Of a DNA stretch of 64,000 nucleotides, positions 15,919 to 24,444 are shown one piece after another. The notes beneath the pieces were generated by a model. The model saw nothing but the letters and a program-made list of their open reading frames with translations, was not told the origin of the DNA and did no database searches. Positions within the stretch are counted from its first letter, which is position 1; the number at the start of each line of letters is the position of its first letter. The stretch covers positions 1 through 64,000 of the forward strand of contig NZ_JACHJP010000015.1 of assembly GCF_014203715.1 (NCBI RefSeq), read 5' to 3'. The position numbers and the translations under genes were made by a program. The stretch comes from Streptosporangium saharense. GTDB lineage: Bacteria > Actinomycetota > Actinomycetes > Streptosporangiales > Streptosporangiaceae.

Positions 15919-16991
15919 GGCAGCTCGGCCATGATCACGGTCGGCCCGCCGTACGGGCTGCTCACGGTGAGGCGGCCGTCGAGCGCGGCCACCCGGCCCG
16001 CCAGCCCGGACAGACCGTCACCCGTCGCGTCGGCCCCGCCGACACCGTCGTCTCGCACGCGCACGACGACCATCGTGCCGTACCCGTGGACCTCGACGGT
16101 GACCAGGCCCGCCCCCGAGTGCTTGTCGGCGTTGGTCACCGCCTCGCTGACCACGAAGTAGGCAGCCGTCTCGACAGTCGAGGGCAGCCGTCCGGGCAGC
16201 TCGCAGACGACCTTGACCGGAACCGCGGCGCGTTCGGCAACCCCGGCGAGCGCCTCGGAGAGCCCCAGGGAGTCGAGCGCGGAGGGGTAGACCCGCCAGG
16301 CCACCTCGCGAAGCTCGGTCAGCGCCTGCTGGGCCTGCTCGTGGAGCTGTTCGAGCAGCTCGGTCCGCCCCCTGCGGGCCCGTCCCGCCAGCATCGACAG
16401 CGCGACCAGCCGTTGCTGCACCCCGTCGTGCAGGTCACGCTCGATCCTGCGCCGCTCCGAGTCGACCGCGGCCAGCGCCCCCGCCCTGCTCTCGGTCAGC
16501 TCGGTGATCCTGCGCCGCAGCGCCTCCGTCGGGTCGGGAGCGAGCATCCGTACGGCCAGCCGCCGTTCGAGCGCGTCCACCCCGGCCAGGCCGGACAGGT
16601 CGAGGAAGAGCAGGACGATCCCGCCCAGGCAGATGTAGGCGACCAGCGGCGGGGTCGGCATCATGCCGTCGAACGGCAGGCCCCTGCCCCACGACCACGC
16701 CAGGGCGGCGGCCGTGGCCACGCCGCACCCGAGCAGGAAGACCACCAGGCCGCCGAGCACGCCGACCGGAGCCCTGGCAGCGAGGTAGCGCGTCTCGCTC
16801 CCGCCCCGCGGGGTGAGGTCGAGACCGAGCCGCCGGGTTTCGAGTACGGCAAGCCGCCTGGCCGCCGCCCGAACCCGGGGCCGTCCCGGGAACGGCAGCG
16901 TGACCAGCACGAAGAGCAGGCCGACCAGGGCCGTGAACGTGCCGAGGACCACCGCCCCGAGCAGCCGGAGCCCCCTAACCACGGGCCGCAT
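15909..16991 (-). CDS. NarL-type sensor histidine kinase
   Basis: 360 aa. It has hydrophobic segments near 8-33, 72-100 and 112-133, then the HisKA_3 box SERRRIERDLHDGVQQRL with His188. The ATPase domain has the N-box EAVTNADKHS and the G boxes DDGVGGAD and GLSGLAGRVAAL. It overlaps the DedA gene start region by 17 bases and the regulator by 10, so all three are translationally coupled. The signal is unknown. The short sensor loops point to a membrane-embedded or lipid-linked cue (inference). Confidence 0.92.
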   Translation of the reverse strand: MRPVVRGLRLLGAVVLGTFTALVGLLFVLVTLPFPGRPRVRAAARRLAVLETRRLGLDLTPRGGSETRYLAARAPVGVLGGLVVFLLGCGVATAAALAWSWGRGLPFDGMMPTPPLVAYICLGGIVLLFLDLSGLAGVDALERRLAVRMLAPDPTEALRRRITELTESRAGALAAVDSERRRIERDLHDGVQQRLVALSMLAGRARRGRTELLEQLHEQAQQALTELREVAWRVYPSALDSLGLSEALAGVAERAAVPVKVVCELPGRLPSTVETAAYFVVSEAVTNADKHSGAGLVTVEVHGYGTMVVVRVRDDGVGGADATGDGLSGLAGRVAALDGRLTVSSPYGGPTVIMAELPCG

Positions 16992-17592
16992 GCCGCCCCT
17001 TGTACCGCTCGTTGAGCCGGAGAGCGACGAAGACGAGCACGGCCAGCGCGACCACGGCGATCACCACGTTGGTGCCGAAGCTGACATAGGGCTCGACCAG
17101 GGACCAGTTCTCCCCGAGGAGATATCCGGCCAGCACGAAGACGGTGTTCCAGATGAGGCTGCCCGCGGCGGTCAGGGCCGTGAAGACGCCGAGCGGCATG
17201 CGTTCGACCCCGGCCGGGATCGAGATCAGGCTGCGGAAGATCGGGATCATCCTGCCGAGGAACACGGTCTTGCGGCCGTGCCTGAGGAACCACGCCTCCG
17301 TCTTGTCGATGTCGGCGACCTTCAGCAGCGGGACGCGCGCGGCCAGGGCCAGGACGCGCTCGCGGCCGAGCATCGCGCCGATCCAGTACAGCGCGAGCGC
17401 GCCGACCACCGAGCCGGTCGTGGTCCACAGCAGCACGCCCAGCAGGTTCATCTCACCCCGGGAGGAGGCGAAGCCCGCCAGCGGCAGGATCACCTCGCTC
17501 GGGATGGGAGGGAAGAGATTCTCCATCGCGACCGCGAATCCGGCCCCCGGCGCGCCGAGGCTTTCCATCAGTTCAACCAGCCAATCCGTCAT
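16975..17592 (-). CDS. DedA-family membrane protein
   Basis: 205 aa polytopic protein. The family signature MENLFPPIPSEVILPLAG (about 23-40) and the second re-entrant motif FLGRMIPIFRSLISIPAG (about 112-129) are intact, with Glu, Pro and Arg residues expected for function. DedA proteins have been linked to proton-motive-force maintenance and, in recent work, to recycling of undecaprenyl phosphate across the membrane. As first gene of an operon with a kinase and regulator, it may report on or respond to lipid-carrier stress. That coupling is inferred. Confidence 0.93.
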   Translation of the reverse strand: MTDWLVELMESLGAPGAGFAVAMENLFPPIPSEVILPLAGFASSRGEMNLLGVLLWTTTGSVVGALALYWIGAMLGRERVLALAARVPLLKVADIDKTEAWFLRHGRKTVFLGRMIPIFRSLISIPAGVERMPLGVFTALTAAGSLIWNTVFVLAGYLLGENWSLVEPYVSFGTNVVIAVVALAVLVFVALRLNERYKGRHAARG

Positions 17593-17743
17593 GTCCGGCA
17601 GGTTATGAACGCACAGGATATGGCCACCATGAGGCGTGTGACCGTTTCAGGCTGTGGAAAACCACACCTGCGGGAAACCACAGCGAGGTTCGGGCAGCCG
17701 CCTCATGTCGCGGGGGCGGCGGCAGTACCTACCGTCGCCGACC

Positions 17744-20032
17744 ATGTCCACAAAACCGAAGTTGGCCGTCCTCGCCGTCCTGGTCATGGTGATCGTGCTG
17801 ACCGCGATGGCCGACAGCACCATGCAACCCCTGCCCGCCTCGGCGCCCACCGGGGAGTTCAGCGCGGAACGCGCCCTGGGCCACCTGAGGGAGTTCGCCA
17901 CCGAACCACGGCCCGTCGGCAGCCCGGCGGGTGACCGGGCCAGGGACTATCTGGCCGGGAAACTGAGGGCCGAGGGCCTCCAGGTCGAGGTCCAGCGGGC
18001 CGTGGGAGCCCGTCCGGCCTCGGGGCTGGCGACGTTCGGCCAGGTCGACAATGTCGTGGCCAAGCTCCCCGGGACCGACCCGACGGGCACGGTGCTCATC
18101 GCCGCCCACTACGACTCGGCGGCGATGGGGCCGGGCGCCTCGGACGACGGTACGGCGGTGGCCGCGATGATCGAGACGGTCAGGGCGCTGCGCGCGGGAA
18201 CCGGCCCACGCAACGACGTCGTGCTGCTGATGTCGGACGGCGAGGAGGACGGCGTGCTCGGCGCCGAGGCGTTCGTCAGGCGACACCCGCTCGGCCGGGG
18301 CGGCGGGGTGCTGCTGAACTGGGAGGCCAGGGGAGTGCGCGGCCCCTCGCTGATGTTCGAGACATCGAGGAACAACGCCCGGCTGGTCGAGATGTTCGCC
18401 GGTGCCGTCCCCGCCCCGCGCGGCGACTCCTCGATGGTCGAGCTGTACCGGCTGCTGCCCAACAACACCGACTTCACCCCGCTGACCAGGGCCGGGTTCA
18501 CCGGCATGAACTTCGCCTACATCAGGGGTTCCTCGCTCTACCACACCGCCGGGGACTCCATCGCGAACCTCGACCCCGGCAGCCTGCAGCACCACGGCTC
18601 CAACATGCTCGCGATGACCCGCGCCCTGGGCGGCACCGACCTGCGGACGCTGACCTCCGACCACGACGTCACCTACTTCCGCGCCTTCGGCGTCATGATC
18701 ACCTACCCGGACACGGCCGTCCTGCCGCTGGCGGTGCTGGCCCTGCTGGCGGTGATCGCCCTGGTGGTGTACGGCAGGGCACGGCGGCTGCTGACCCTTC
18801 CCCGGCTGGCGGTCGCGACGGTCTCGGCCGTCCTGCCGCTGGTCGTGTCGGTCGTGCTGGCCCAGGGGCTGTGGGAACTGCTGGTCGGCCTGCGGCCCGC
18901 CTACGACACGATGGGCGGTCTTCTGCACCGGCCGTTGGCCTTCGAAGGGTCGATCGCGGCGCTGTCCGCGTTCGCGGTGCTCTGCTGGTATCTGTCGCTG
19001 CGCCGCAGGCTCGGCCCGGTCGCGCTGGCGGCGGGCGGGCTGTTCTGGCTGGCCGGGCTTGGCGCGCTGTGCGCCTGGTTCGCCCCGGGAGCGGCATTTT
19101 TGTTCACCCTGCCCGCGCTGACGGGCGCGCTCGGCGCGCTCGCGGCCCTCGTGACCGGCGCACCGGCCTGGGTGCGGGTGGCCGCGACGACGCTGGGACC
19201 GGTCACGGCCGGGGCGCTGCTGCCCTCCCTGGCCTGGAACGTCTTCGACGGGATGGGCCTGGCGCTCGGCGGGGTCGGCGCGCTGGTGCTGGCACTGTTC
19301 TGGCTGGGTGTCTCGCCGCTCGCCGAACCGCTCAAGCCGAGCCGCGCCGTACCGTTGACCGCCGCCGTCCTGGCTCTCGTCCTGGTCGGGGTGGGGCTGG
19401 TCACGGACGGGTTCGACGCCGGGCGGCCGGGCCGTACGCACCTGGCGTATGTCATGGACGCCGACACGCGCGCCGCGCGCTGGGTCAGCGCGGACCCCGA
19501 GCCCGCCGAGTGGACGCGGCGGTACGTCACCGGCCGTGACGTGACGGCGCTGCCGCCCGGCTACGCGCGGGGTTCCCTGTGGACCGGGCCCGCCCCGGCG
19601 ATCACGGCGGACGGCCCGAGGGTCGCCGTCTCGGCCTACGACGGCACCACGCTCAGAATGCGGGTGACCGCGGGCAGGGGCGCCCGTTCCGTGACGCTGC
19701 GGCTGGACCGCCCGATCACCTGGGCGGGAGTGTCCGCGGGCCGGTTCGGTCAGGCGAACGTGCCCGTCACCGGCGAGCGCGCGGGCACCTGGCCCGGCGA
19801 GATCCGCTTCCGTGGCATTCCCGCCCAAGGAGTCCAGGTCACCGTACGGCTCACGCCCGCGGAGCAGGTCCGCGTCATCGCGATCTCCGAGACCGACGGC
19901 CTGTCCAGGGTGCCCGGGTTCGTGCCCAGACCCGGCGAACTGGTCGCGGCGACGAGGGAGGACGGCGACCTCGTCGCGATCACTCGCGGCTACACGCTGC
20001 GCCCTGGCTCACGCGATGAGGGCGCGCGGTGA
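17744..20032 (+). CDS. M28-family zinc metallopeptidase with C-terminal membrane domain
   Basis: 762 aa. An N-terminal signal anchor (residues 5-24) precedes the peptidase domain (about 40-320). Zinc ligands are visible in order: H122 in AAHYDS, D134 or D135 in GASDDGTA, the catalytic/ligand pair E167-E168 in DGEEDG, the Glu of NWEARG and the His of SLYHTAGD. Residues about 340-590 contain some eight membrane helices, and a beta-rich extracytoplasmic tail follows. This matches Fxna/ER-type M28 proteins with membrane extensions. The substrate is unknown. The ATG at 17744 is chosen because it starts directly at the signal anchor. The 3' end overlaps the convergent MFS gene by 24 bases. Confidence 0.88.
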   Translation: MSTKPKLAVLAVLVMVIVLTAMADSTMQPLPASAPTGEFSAERALGHLREFATEPRPVGSPAGDRARDYLAGKLRAEGLQVEVQRAVGARPASGLATFGQVDNVVAKLPGTDPTGTVLIAAHYDSAAMGPGASDDGTAVAAMIETVRALRAGTGPRNDVVLLMSDGEEDGVLGAEAFVRRHPLGRGGGVLLNWEARGVRGPSLMFETSRNNARLVEMFAGAVPAPRGDSSMVELYRLLPNNTDFTPLTRAGFTGMNFAYIRGSSLYHTAGDSIANLDPGSLQHHGSNMLAMTRALGGTDLRTLTSDHDVTYFRAFGVMITYPDTAVLPLAVLALLAVIALVVYGRARRLLTLPRLAVATVSAVLPLVVSVVLAQGLWELLVGLRPAYDTMGGLLHRPLAFEGSIAALSAFAVLCWYLSLRRRLGPVALAAGGLFWLAGLGALCAWFAPGAAFLFTLPALTGALGALAALVTGAPAWVRVAATTLGPVTAGALLPSLAWNVFDGMGLALGGVGALVLALFWLGVSPLAEPLKPSRAVPLTAAVLALVLVGVGLVTDGFDAGRPGRTHLAYVMDADTRAARWVSADPEPAEWTRRYVTGRDVTALPPGYARGSLWTGPAPAITADGPRVAVSAYDGTTLRMRVTAGRGARSVTLRLDRPITWAGVSAGRFGQANVPVTGERAGTWPGEIRFRGIPAQGVQVTVRLTPAEQVRVIAISETDGLSRVPGFVPRPGELVAATREDGDLVAITRGYTLRPGSRDEGAR

Positions 20033-21337
20033 GGTGGTCGTGGCTGATGTCAGGGCCAGGAGCGCGCCCGTGAGGAAGGCGCCGGAGGCGATCAGGGCGG
20101 CGGGGTGGAGGCCGGGGACGGTGCTGAACAGGGCGACGCCCACGGCGTTGCCGATCTGCCTGGCGACGTTGAACACCGCCGAGGCGACGCCCGCGCTGTC
20201 GTCGGGTACGGCCTGCACGATGGCGGCGGTCGCGGCGGGGACGGTGGCCGGGGTCGCCAGGCCCGTGATGACCAGGGCGGGCAGCAACTGCCAGTAGGGG
20301 GTGCCCGGCCCGGCGAGCAGCCAGCCGAGGAAACCGGCCGCCCCCAGCAGCAGCGCCCCGGCCATCGGGAGGCGGGGGCCGTAACGGGCGGTCAGGCGGC
20401 CGGAGAGCGGGGCGGCGAACACCGCCGTGCACACGGTCGGCACCAGCGCGATCCCGGTGCCGAGGGCGCCGTAGCCGCGCTCGTTCTGGAAGTACAGCGT
20501 GGCCAGGTAGAGCATGCCGTAGTAGCCGAGGTTGAGCAGCACCCCGATCGCGGCGGCCTGGGAGAAACCGGGGGAGCGGAAGAGCGAGGGCGGCAGCAGG
20601 GCTCCGGGGCGCCGTTCGACCAGGACGAACAGCCCGAGCGCGACGACCCCCACCCCGAGGGCCGTGAGCACCGGCGGTGACGTCCAGCCCCGGGTTCCGG
20701 CCTCGTTGAGCGTGGCCGCGAGCGCGGTCAGGCCGACGACGCCGAGGACCTGCCCGACGGGGTCGAGCCCACATCTGACGGTATGGGTCGCGGGGACGTG
20801 CCGAAGGGTGAGCCACCCGGCCATGAGCGCGACCGGCACGTTGATCCAGAACGCGGCCCGCCAGCTCAGCCCGGCCACCAGGAGACCGCCGACCAGGGGA
20901 CCCGCGGCGAAGGCGACCCCGGCGACGCCGCCCCACACCCCGATCGCCCTGGCCCTGGCCGTACGAGAAGGGTGGGCGGCGGCCAGCAGCGCCAGCGACG
21001 TCGGCACCAGCAGCGCCCCGCCGACACCCTGGAGCATCCTCGCCGCGACCAGCGGCAGGGGAGCCGTCGCGAACCCGCAACCGAGGGAGGCGACGGTGAA
21101 CACGCCGAGCCCGGTCAGGAGGACCCCGCGGTGCCCGAGCCGGTCGCCGAGACCGCCGCCGAGCAGCAGCAGGCCCGCGAAGACCGTGCTGTATCCGTCG
21201 ACGACCCACGCCAGGGCCGAGGCGTCGGTGTGGACGGACTCCCCGATGGCCGGGACGGCGACGTTGACGACGGTGACGTCGAGCATGACCAGGAAGTAGC
21301 CGAGGCTCAGCGCCACGAGCGGTTTGGGGAGACTCAT
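20009..21337 (-). CDS. MFS drug exporter (DHA2/EmrB-QacA type)
   Basis: 442 aa with about 12-14 hydrophobic segments. It shows DHA2 motifs: N-terminal LDVTVVNVAVPAIGESVH, motif A GGGLGDRLGHRGVLLTG and motif C GPLVGGLLVAGLSWRAAFWI. The function is proton-coupled export of a small hydrophobic compound, substrate unknown. It is divergent from an ArsR-type regulator (61-base gap) that probably controls it. Its last codons overlap the convergent peptidase gene. Confidence 0.92.
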   Translation of the reverse strand: MSLPKPLVALSLGYFLVMLDVTVVNVAVPAIGESVHTDASALAWVVDGYSTVFAGLLLLGGGLGDRLGHRGVLLTGLGVFTVASLGCGFATAPLPLVAARMLQGVGGALLVPTSLALLAAAHPSRTARARAIGVWGGVAGVAFAAGPLVGGLLVAGLSWRAAFWINVPVALMAGWLTLRHVPATHTVRCGLDPVGQVLGVVGLTALAATLNEAGTRGWTSPPVLTALGVGVVALGLFVLVERRPGALLPPSLFRSPGFSQAAAIGVLLNLGYYGMLYLATLYFQNERGYGALGTGIALVPTVCTAVFAAPLSGRLTARYGPRLPMAGALLLGAAGFLGWLLAGPGTPYWQLLPALVITGLATPATVPAATAAIVQAVPDDSAGVASAVFNVARQIGNAVGVALFSTVPGLHPAALIASGAFLTGALLALTSATTTSPRALIA

Positions 21338-21398
21338 GACCGTATGGTCTGGCGGGGTCGCTTAGTCATCTCCCTAACCGTCGTTGTACGTTCGGGCC

Positions 21399-22145
21399 GT
21401 GGACCAGCCGCGACGGGACCCGGACATCGCCCGCGCCGCGCGCCTGCTCGCCGGCGCCTCCCGCGCCCGCATGCTCAAGGCGCTCGCCGACGGCCGCCCG
21501 CTGACCACGAGCGACCTTGCCGAGGAGGCCGGGGTCAGCCTGGCGACGGCGAGTGTGCACCTGCGGCAGTTGACCGAGGCCGGACTGGTCGTCGGCGAGC
21601 AGCGCGGGCGGCACCACCGGCACCGGCTCGCCGGTCCCGAGGTCGTCACCGCCCTTGAGGCGCTCGCGGTCATCGCCCCGCCCCTCCCGGCCCCGGTCGC
21701 CTCGCTGCGGGTCAGCACCAGGGAGAACGCCCTGCGCAGGTCACGCACCTGCTACGACCACCTCGCCGGTTCCCTCGGGGTCGGGCTCATGGAGACCTTC
21801 GTCAGCCGGGGACTGCTGAGGCCGGAGGGCGCGCGGGGAACCGACCTGCCCGCGACCTACGGCCGGGCCGTGGAGTATCACCTGACCGAGGCGGGCGGGG
21901 AGGTCTTCGGCGGCTTCGGCATCGACCTCGACCGCCTGCGCGCCGGTCGGCGCCCGGTGGTGCTCTACTGCGTCGACTGGAGCGAGCGGCGCCACCACCT
22001 CGCCGGGAGCCTGGGCGCGGCGCTCACCGCCCGCCTGTTCGCCCTCGGCTGGCTGCGGTACGGCGTCTCGCCCCGGGTCGTCCACCTCACGGAACCGGGC
22101 AAACGGGGCCTCGCGGCCACCTTCTCCTACGAACTCGCCGACTGA
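21399..22145 (+). CDS. ArsR-like winged-helix transcriptional regulator
   Basis: 248 aa. The HTH is LLAGASRARMLKALADGRPL then TTSDLAEEAGVSLATASVHL (about residues 13-70). The 170-residue C-terminal extension is shared by actinobacterial ArsR proteins beside MFS genes. It contains TCYDHLAGSLGV and CVDWSERRHHLAGSLG, two similar HLAG motifs. No metal-binding Cys pattern is evident. Start taken as GTG 21399. A TTG 15 bases upstream is possible. Likely regulator of the divergent exporter. Confidence 0.88.
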   Translation: MDQPRRDPDIARAARLLAGASRARMLKALADGRPLTTSDLAEEAGVSLATASVHLRQLTEAGLVVGEQRGRHHRHRLAGPEVVTALEALAVIAPPLPAPVASLRVSTRENALRRSRTCYDHLAGSLGVGLMETFVSRGLLRPEGARGTDLPATYGRAVEYHLTEAGGEVFGGFGIDLDRLRAGRRPVVLYCVDWSERRHHLAGSLGAALTARLFALGWLRYGVSPRVVHLTEPGKRGLAATFSYELAD

Positions 22146-22186
22146 CCGCTCCTCCGAGTGCGCGCCGTACGGCATGCCAACCTTCT

Positions 22187-22213
22187 GGTACATTCGTACA
22201 GGTACATTTGTAC
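22187..22213. promoter_or_regulatory. Tandem TetR operator GGTACATTYGTAC x2
   Basis: GGTACATTCGTAC (22187-22199) and GGTACATTTGTAC (22201-22213) are direct repeats 14 bases apart, and each contains the palindrome GTAC-N4-GTAC. They lie 18 bases upstream of the TetR start in an AT-rich patch and probably overlap the promoter of the TetR-MFS operon. Confidence 0.7.
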
Positions 22214-22230
22214 TAGAAAAGGGGGCAGAG

Positions 22231-22782
22231 ATGGCACAGGCGAAGCGGGACCCCGAGGGGCGTCGCCGGGCGATCATCGAGGCCGCGGCCGAGCTTCTCG
22301 TCGAGGACGGCGGAGCCGAGCTGACCCATCGGCGGGCGGCCGAGCGCGCCGGGGTGCCGCTCGGGGCCACGACCTACTACTTCTCCTCCCTCGACGAGCT
22401 TCGCGAGGAGGCCCTGCGGCACCTGGCCGAGCACATCGAGGGCGACCTGAGGGAGACCGAGGAGGGGCTCGCGGCGGGCATGTCCAAGTCGGAGACGCTG
22501 GCGGAGATGCTGCACGCCTACATGAGCGACCAGGCGCGGGTCCGGGCGGACGCGGCGCTCTTCGTCGCCGCGGTCCGGCATCCGGCGCTGCGGCCCCTGG
22601 CGCGGCGCTGGTCGGACGGCCTGGCCGAGGTGCTGTCCGCCCACACCGACATGGAGACCGCGCGGGCGCTTTCGCTGTTCGCCGACGGGGTGTCCGTGCA
22701 CGCGATCCTGCACGACGAGCCCGTCGACGCGGCCTTCGTGACCGAGATGGCCACCCGCCTCCTGAGGGAGGGTGGCGAGTGA
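22231..22782 (+). CDS. TetR-family transcriptional regulator
   Basis: 183 aa. The HTH (about 9-55) reads RRRAIIEAAAELLVEDGGAE, LTHRRAAERAGVPLGATTYY, F. The C-terminal domain is helical and of normal length, with the family pattern LFADGVSVHAIL. The ATG at 22231 follows a G-rich ribosome binding site. In-frame codons further upstream run through the operator and are unlikely to be translated. The stop overlaps the MFS start (GTGA). It is an autoregulated repressor of its own operon, judging from the tandem operator. Confidence 0.93.
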   Translation: MAQAKRDPEGRRRAIIEAAAELLVEDGGAELTHRRAAERAGVPLGATTYYFSSLDELREEALRHLAEHIEGDLRETEEGLAAGMSKSETLAEMLHAYMSDQARVRADAALFVAAVRHPALRPLARRWSDGLAEVLSAHTDMETARALSLFADGVSVHAILHDEPVDAAFVTEMATRLLREGGE

Positions 22783-24350
22783 GCACCGTCGACCGTGCCA
22801 AGGAGATCCAGGAGGGGGCCGCGTGGCGGCGCTGGGCGGCCCTGGCGGTGCTGTCGGGCAGCCTCCTGGCGATCGGGATCGACCTGACCGTGCTGAACGT
22901 CGCGCTCCCCGAGATGGCGGCCGACCTGCGGCCCTCGGCGGCCCAGCAACTGTGGATCGTGGACGTGTACTCCCTGGTCCTGGCCGGGCTGCTGGTGACG
23001 ATGAGCGCGCTGGCCGACCGGTGGGGCCGCAAGCGGATGCTGCTGACCGGGTTCGGGGTCTTCGGCCTGGCCTCGCTGCTGGTGCTGGCCGCCGACACCG
23101 CGGAGGCGGTGATCGCCGTGCGGGCGCTGCTCGGCGTCGGCGGGGCGATGATCATGCCGACGACACTCTCGATGATCCGTACGGTGTTCACCGATCCGGC
23201 CGAGCGGGCCAAGGCGCTGGGCGTGTGGGCGGCGGTCTCCTCGGGAGGCGTGGCGTTCGGGCCGATCATCGGCGGGCTGCTGCTTGAGCGCTTCTCCTGG
23301 CACGCGGCGTTCCTGCTGAACGTGCCGCTGGCCCTCACGGGACTGGTAGCCGGGATCTGGCTGCTGCCCGAGGCCCGCGCGGCACGGCCCGGCAGGCTGG
23401 ACCCGCTGGCGACCGGCCTGTCGATCGCGGGCATGGTCGCGCTGGTGTGGGCGATCAAGGACCTGGCCAAGCACTTCTCCGCCGACGGCCTGGCCAACCC
23501 CCTCGCCTGGACGGTCCTGGTGCTGGCGATCATGACGCTGACCTGGTTCGTGGTGCGCTGCCTGCGCCGTCCCGATCCGCTGCTTGACGTGCGCCTGTTC
23601 GGCAGCCGGGCCTTCACCGCCTCGGTCATGGCCGCGCTGACGGCGATGCTCGCGATGTCGGCGGCGCTGCTGCTGGTCGCCCAGTGGCTGCAACTGGTCG
23701 AGGGGCACTCGCCGCTGATGGCGGGGGTGCTACTGCTGCCGCTGGCGGCGGGCGCGGCCGTCGTCTCCCCGCTCGCGCCCGCGCTGGCCACCAGGATCGG
23801 CGCCCGCACGGTGCTGGCGGCGGGCCTCGGGGTGTCCGCGGCCGGGTTCCTGCTGCTGCCGCTGGCCCCGCAGCCCCTGGCCTACCCGTGGGTCGCCGTG
23901 GTGCTTGCGCTGCAGGGGGCCGCGATGGGGTCGCTGGCGGTGGCCTCGGTGGTCATCATGTCGAGCAGCCCGCAGGAGAAGGCGGGCAGCGCCGCGGCCA
24001 TCGAGGAGACCTCCTACGACCTGGGCAGCGTCCTGGGCGTGGCGATCCTGGGCAGCGTGGCCGCCGTCGTCTACCGCTCCCACCTGGGGGCGGCCGACTC
24101 CGACCCGGCGGGAGAGTCGCTGGGGGCGGCGCTGGAGATCGCCACGAGGAACGGCGCCGTGGAGCTCGCCGTACGGGCACAGGAGGCCTTCACCACCTCC
24201 CTGGCCCAGGTCGGGCTGATCAGCGGCCTGATCATGCTCGGGATCACCGTCGCGGTCTTCACCCTGACCCCCCGCGACCTGGAGTTGACGGGTGGACACT
24301 CGGGTCCTGACGCGCCGGAGGATACGGACGTCCCGTTGAGATCCACGTGA
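22779..24350 (+). CDS. MFS drug exporter (DHA2, 14-TMS type)
   Basis: 523 aa with 14 predicted hydrophobic segments. Motifs: GIDLTVLNVALPEMAADLRP, motif A SALADRWGRKRMLLTG, motif C GPIIGGLLLERFSWHAAFLL. The late loop SSSPQEKAGSAAAIEETSYD, LG is typical of the SmvA/QacA branch, which exports cationic biocides and antibiotics. The start GTG at 22779 overlaps the TetR stop by four bases, so regulator and exporter are translationally coupled. Substrate not known. Confidence 0.94.
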   Translation: MSTVDRAKEIQEGAAWRRWAALAVLSGSLLAIGIDLTVLNVALPEMAADLRPSAAQQLWIVDVYSLVLAGLLVTMSALADRWGRKRMLLTGFGVFGLASLLVLAADTAEAVIAVRALLGVGGAMIMPTTLSMIRTVFTDPAERAKALGVWAAVSSGGVAFGPIIGGLLLERFSWHAAFLLNVPLALTGLVAGIWLLPEARAARPGRLDPLATGLSIAGMVALVWAIKDLAKHFSADGLANPLAWTVLVLAIMTLTWFVVRCLRRPDPLLDVRLFGSRAFTASVMAALTAMLAMSAALLLVAQWLQLVEGHSPLMAGVLLLPLAAGAAVVSPLAPALATRIGARTVLAAGLGVSAAGFLLLPLAPQPLAYPWVAVVLALQGAAMGSLAVASVVIMSSSPQEKAGSAAAIEETSYDLGSVLGVAILGSVAAVVYRSHLGAADSDPAGESLGAALEIATRNGAVELAVRAQEAFTTSLAQVGLISGLIMLGITVAVFTLTPRDLELTGGHSGPDAPEDTDVPLRST

Positions 24351-24365
24351 CCGGGGACGGCGGGT

Positions 24366-24419
24366 GCGTGCCGTGACCGGCCGCTGATCCACGCGGAGGG
24401 CGTCACCGGTACGGCACGC
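24366..24419. terminator. Long imperfect hairpin between convergent genes
   Basis: GCGTGCCGT-G-ACCGG pairs with CCGGT-ACGGCACGC with one bulged base, giving about 14 paired bases around a 25-base loop. Placed between the MFS stop and the HAD gene stop, it can serve as a terminator for both. Confidence 0.55.
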
Positions 24420-24444
24420 GGGAGCCGTACCGGCGACACACCCG

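Noticed and set aside
16086..17015. Long plus-strand open frame opposite the kinase and DedA genes
   Set aside because: Pure antisense shadow of high-GC coding DNA, with unlikely composition and no start signals.
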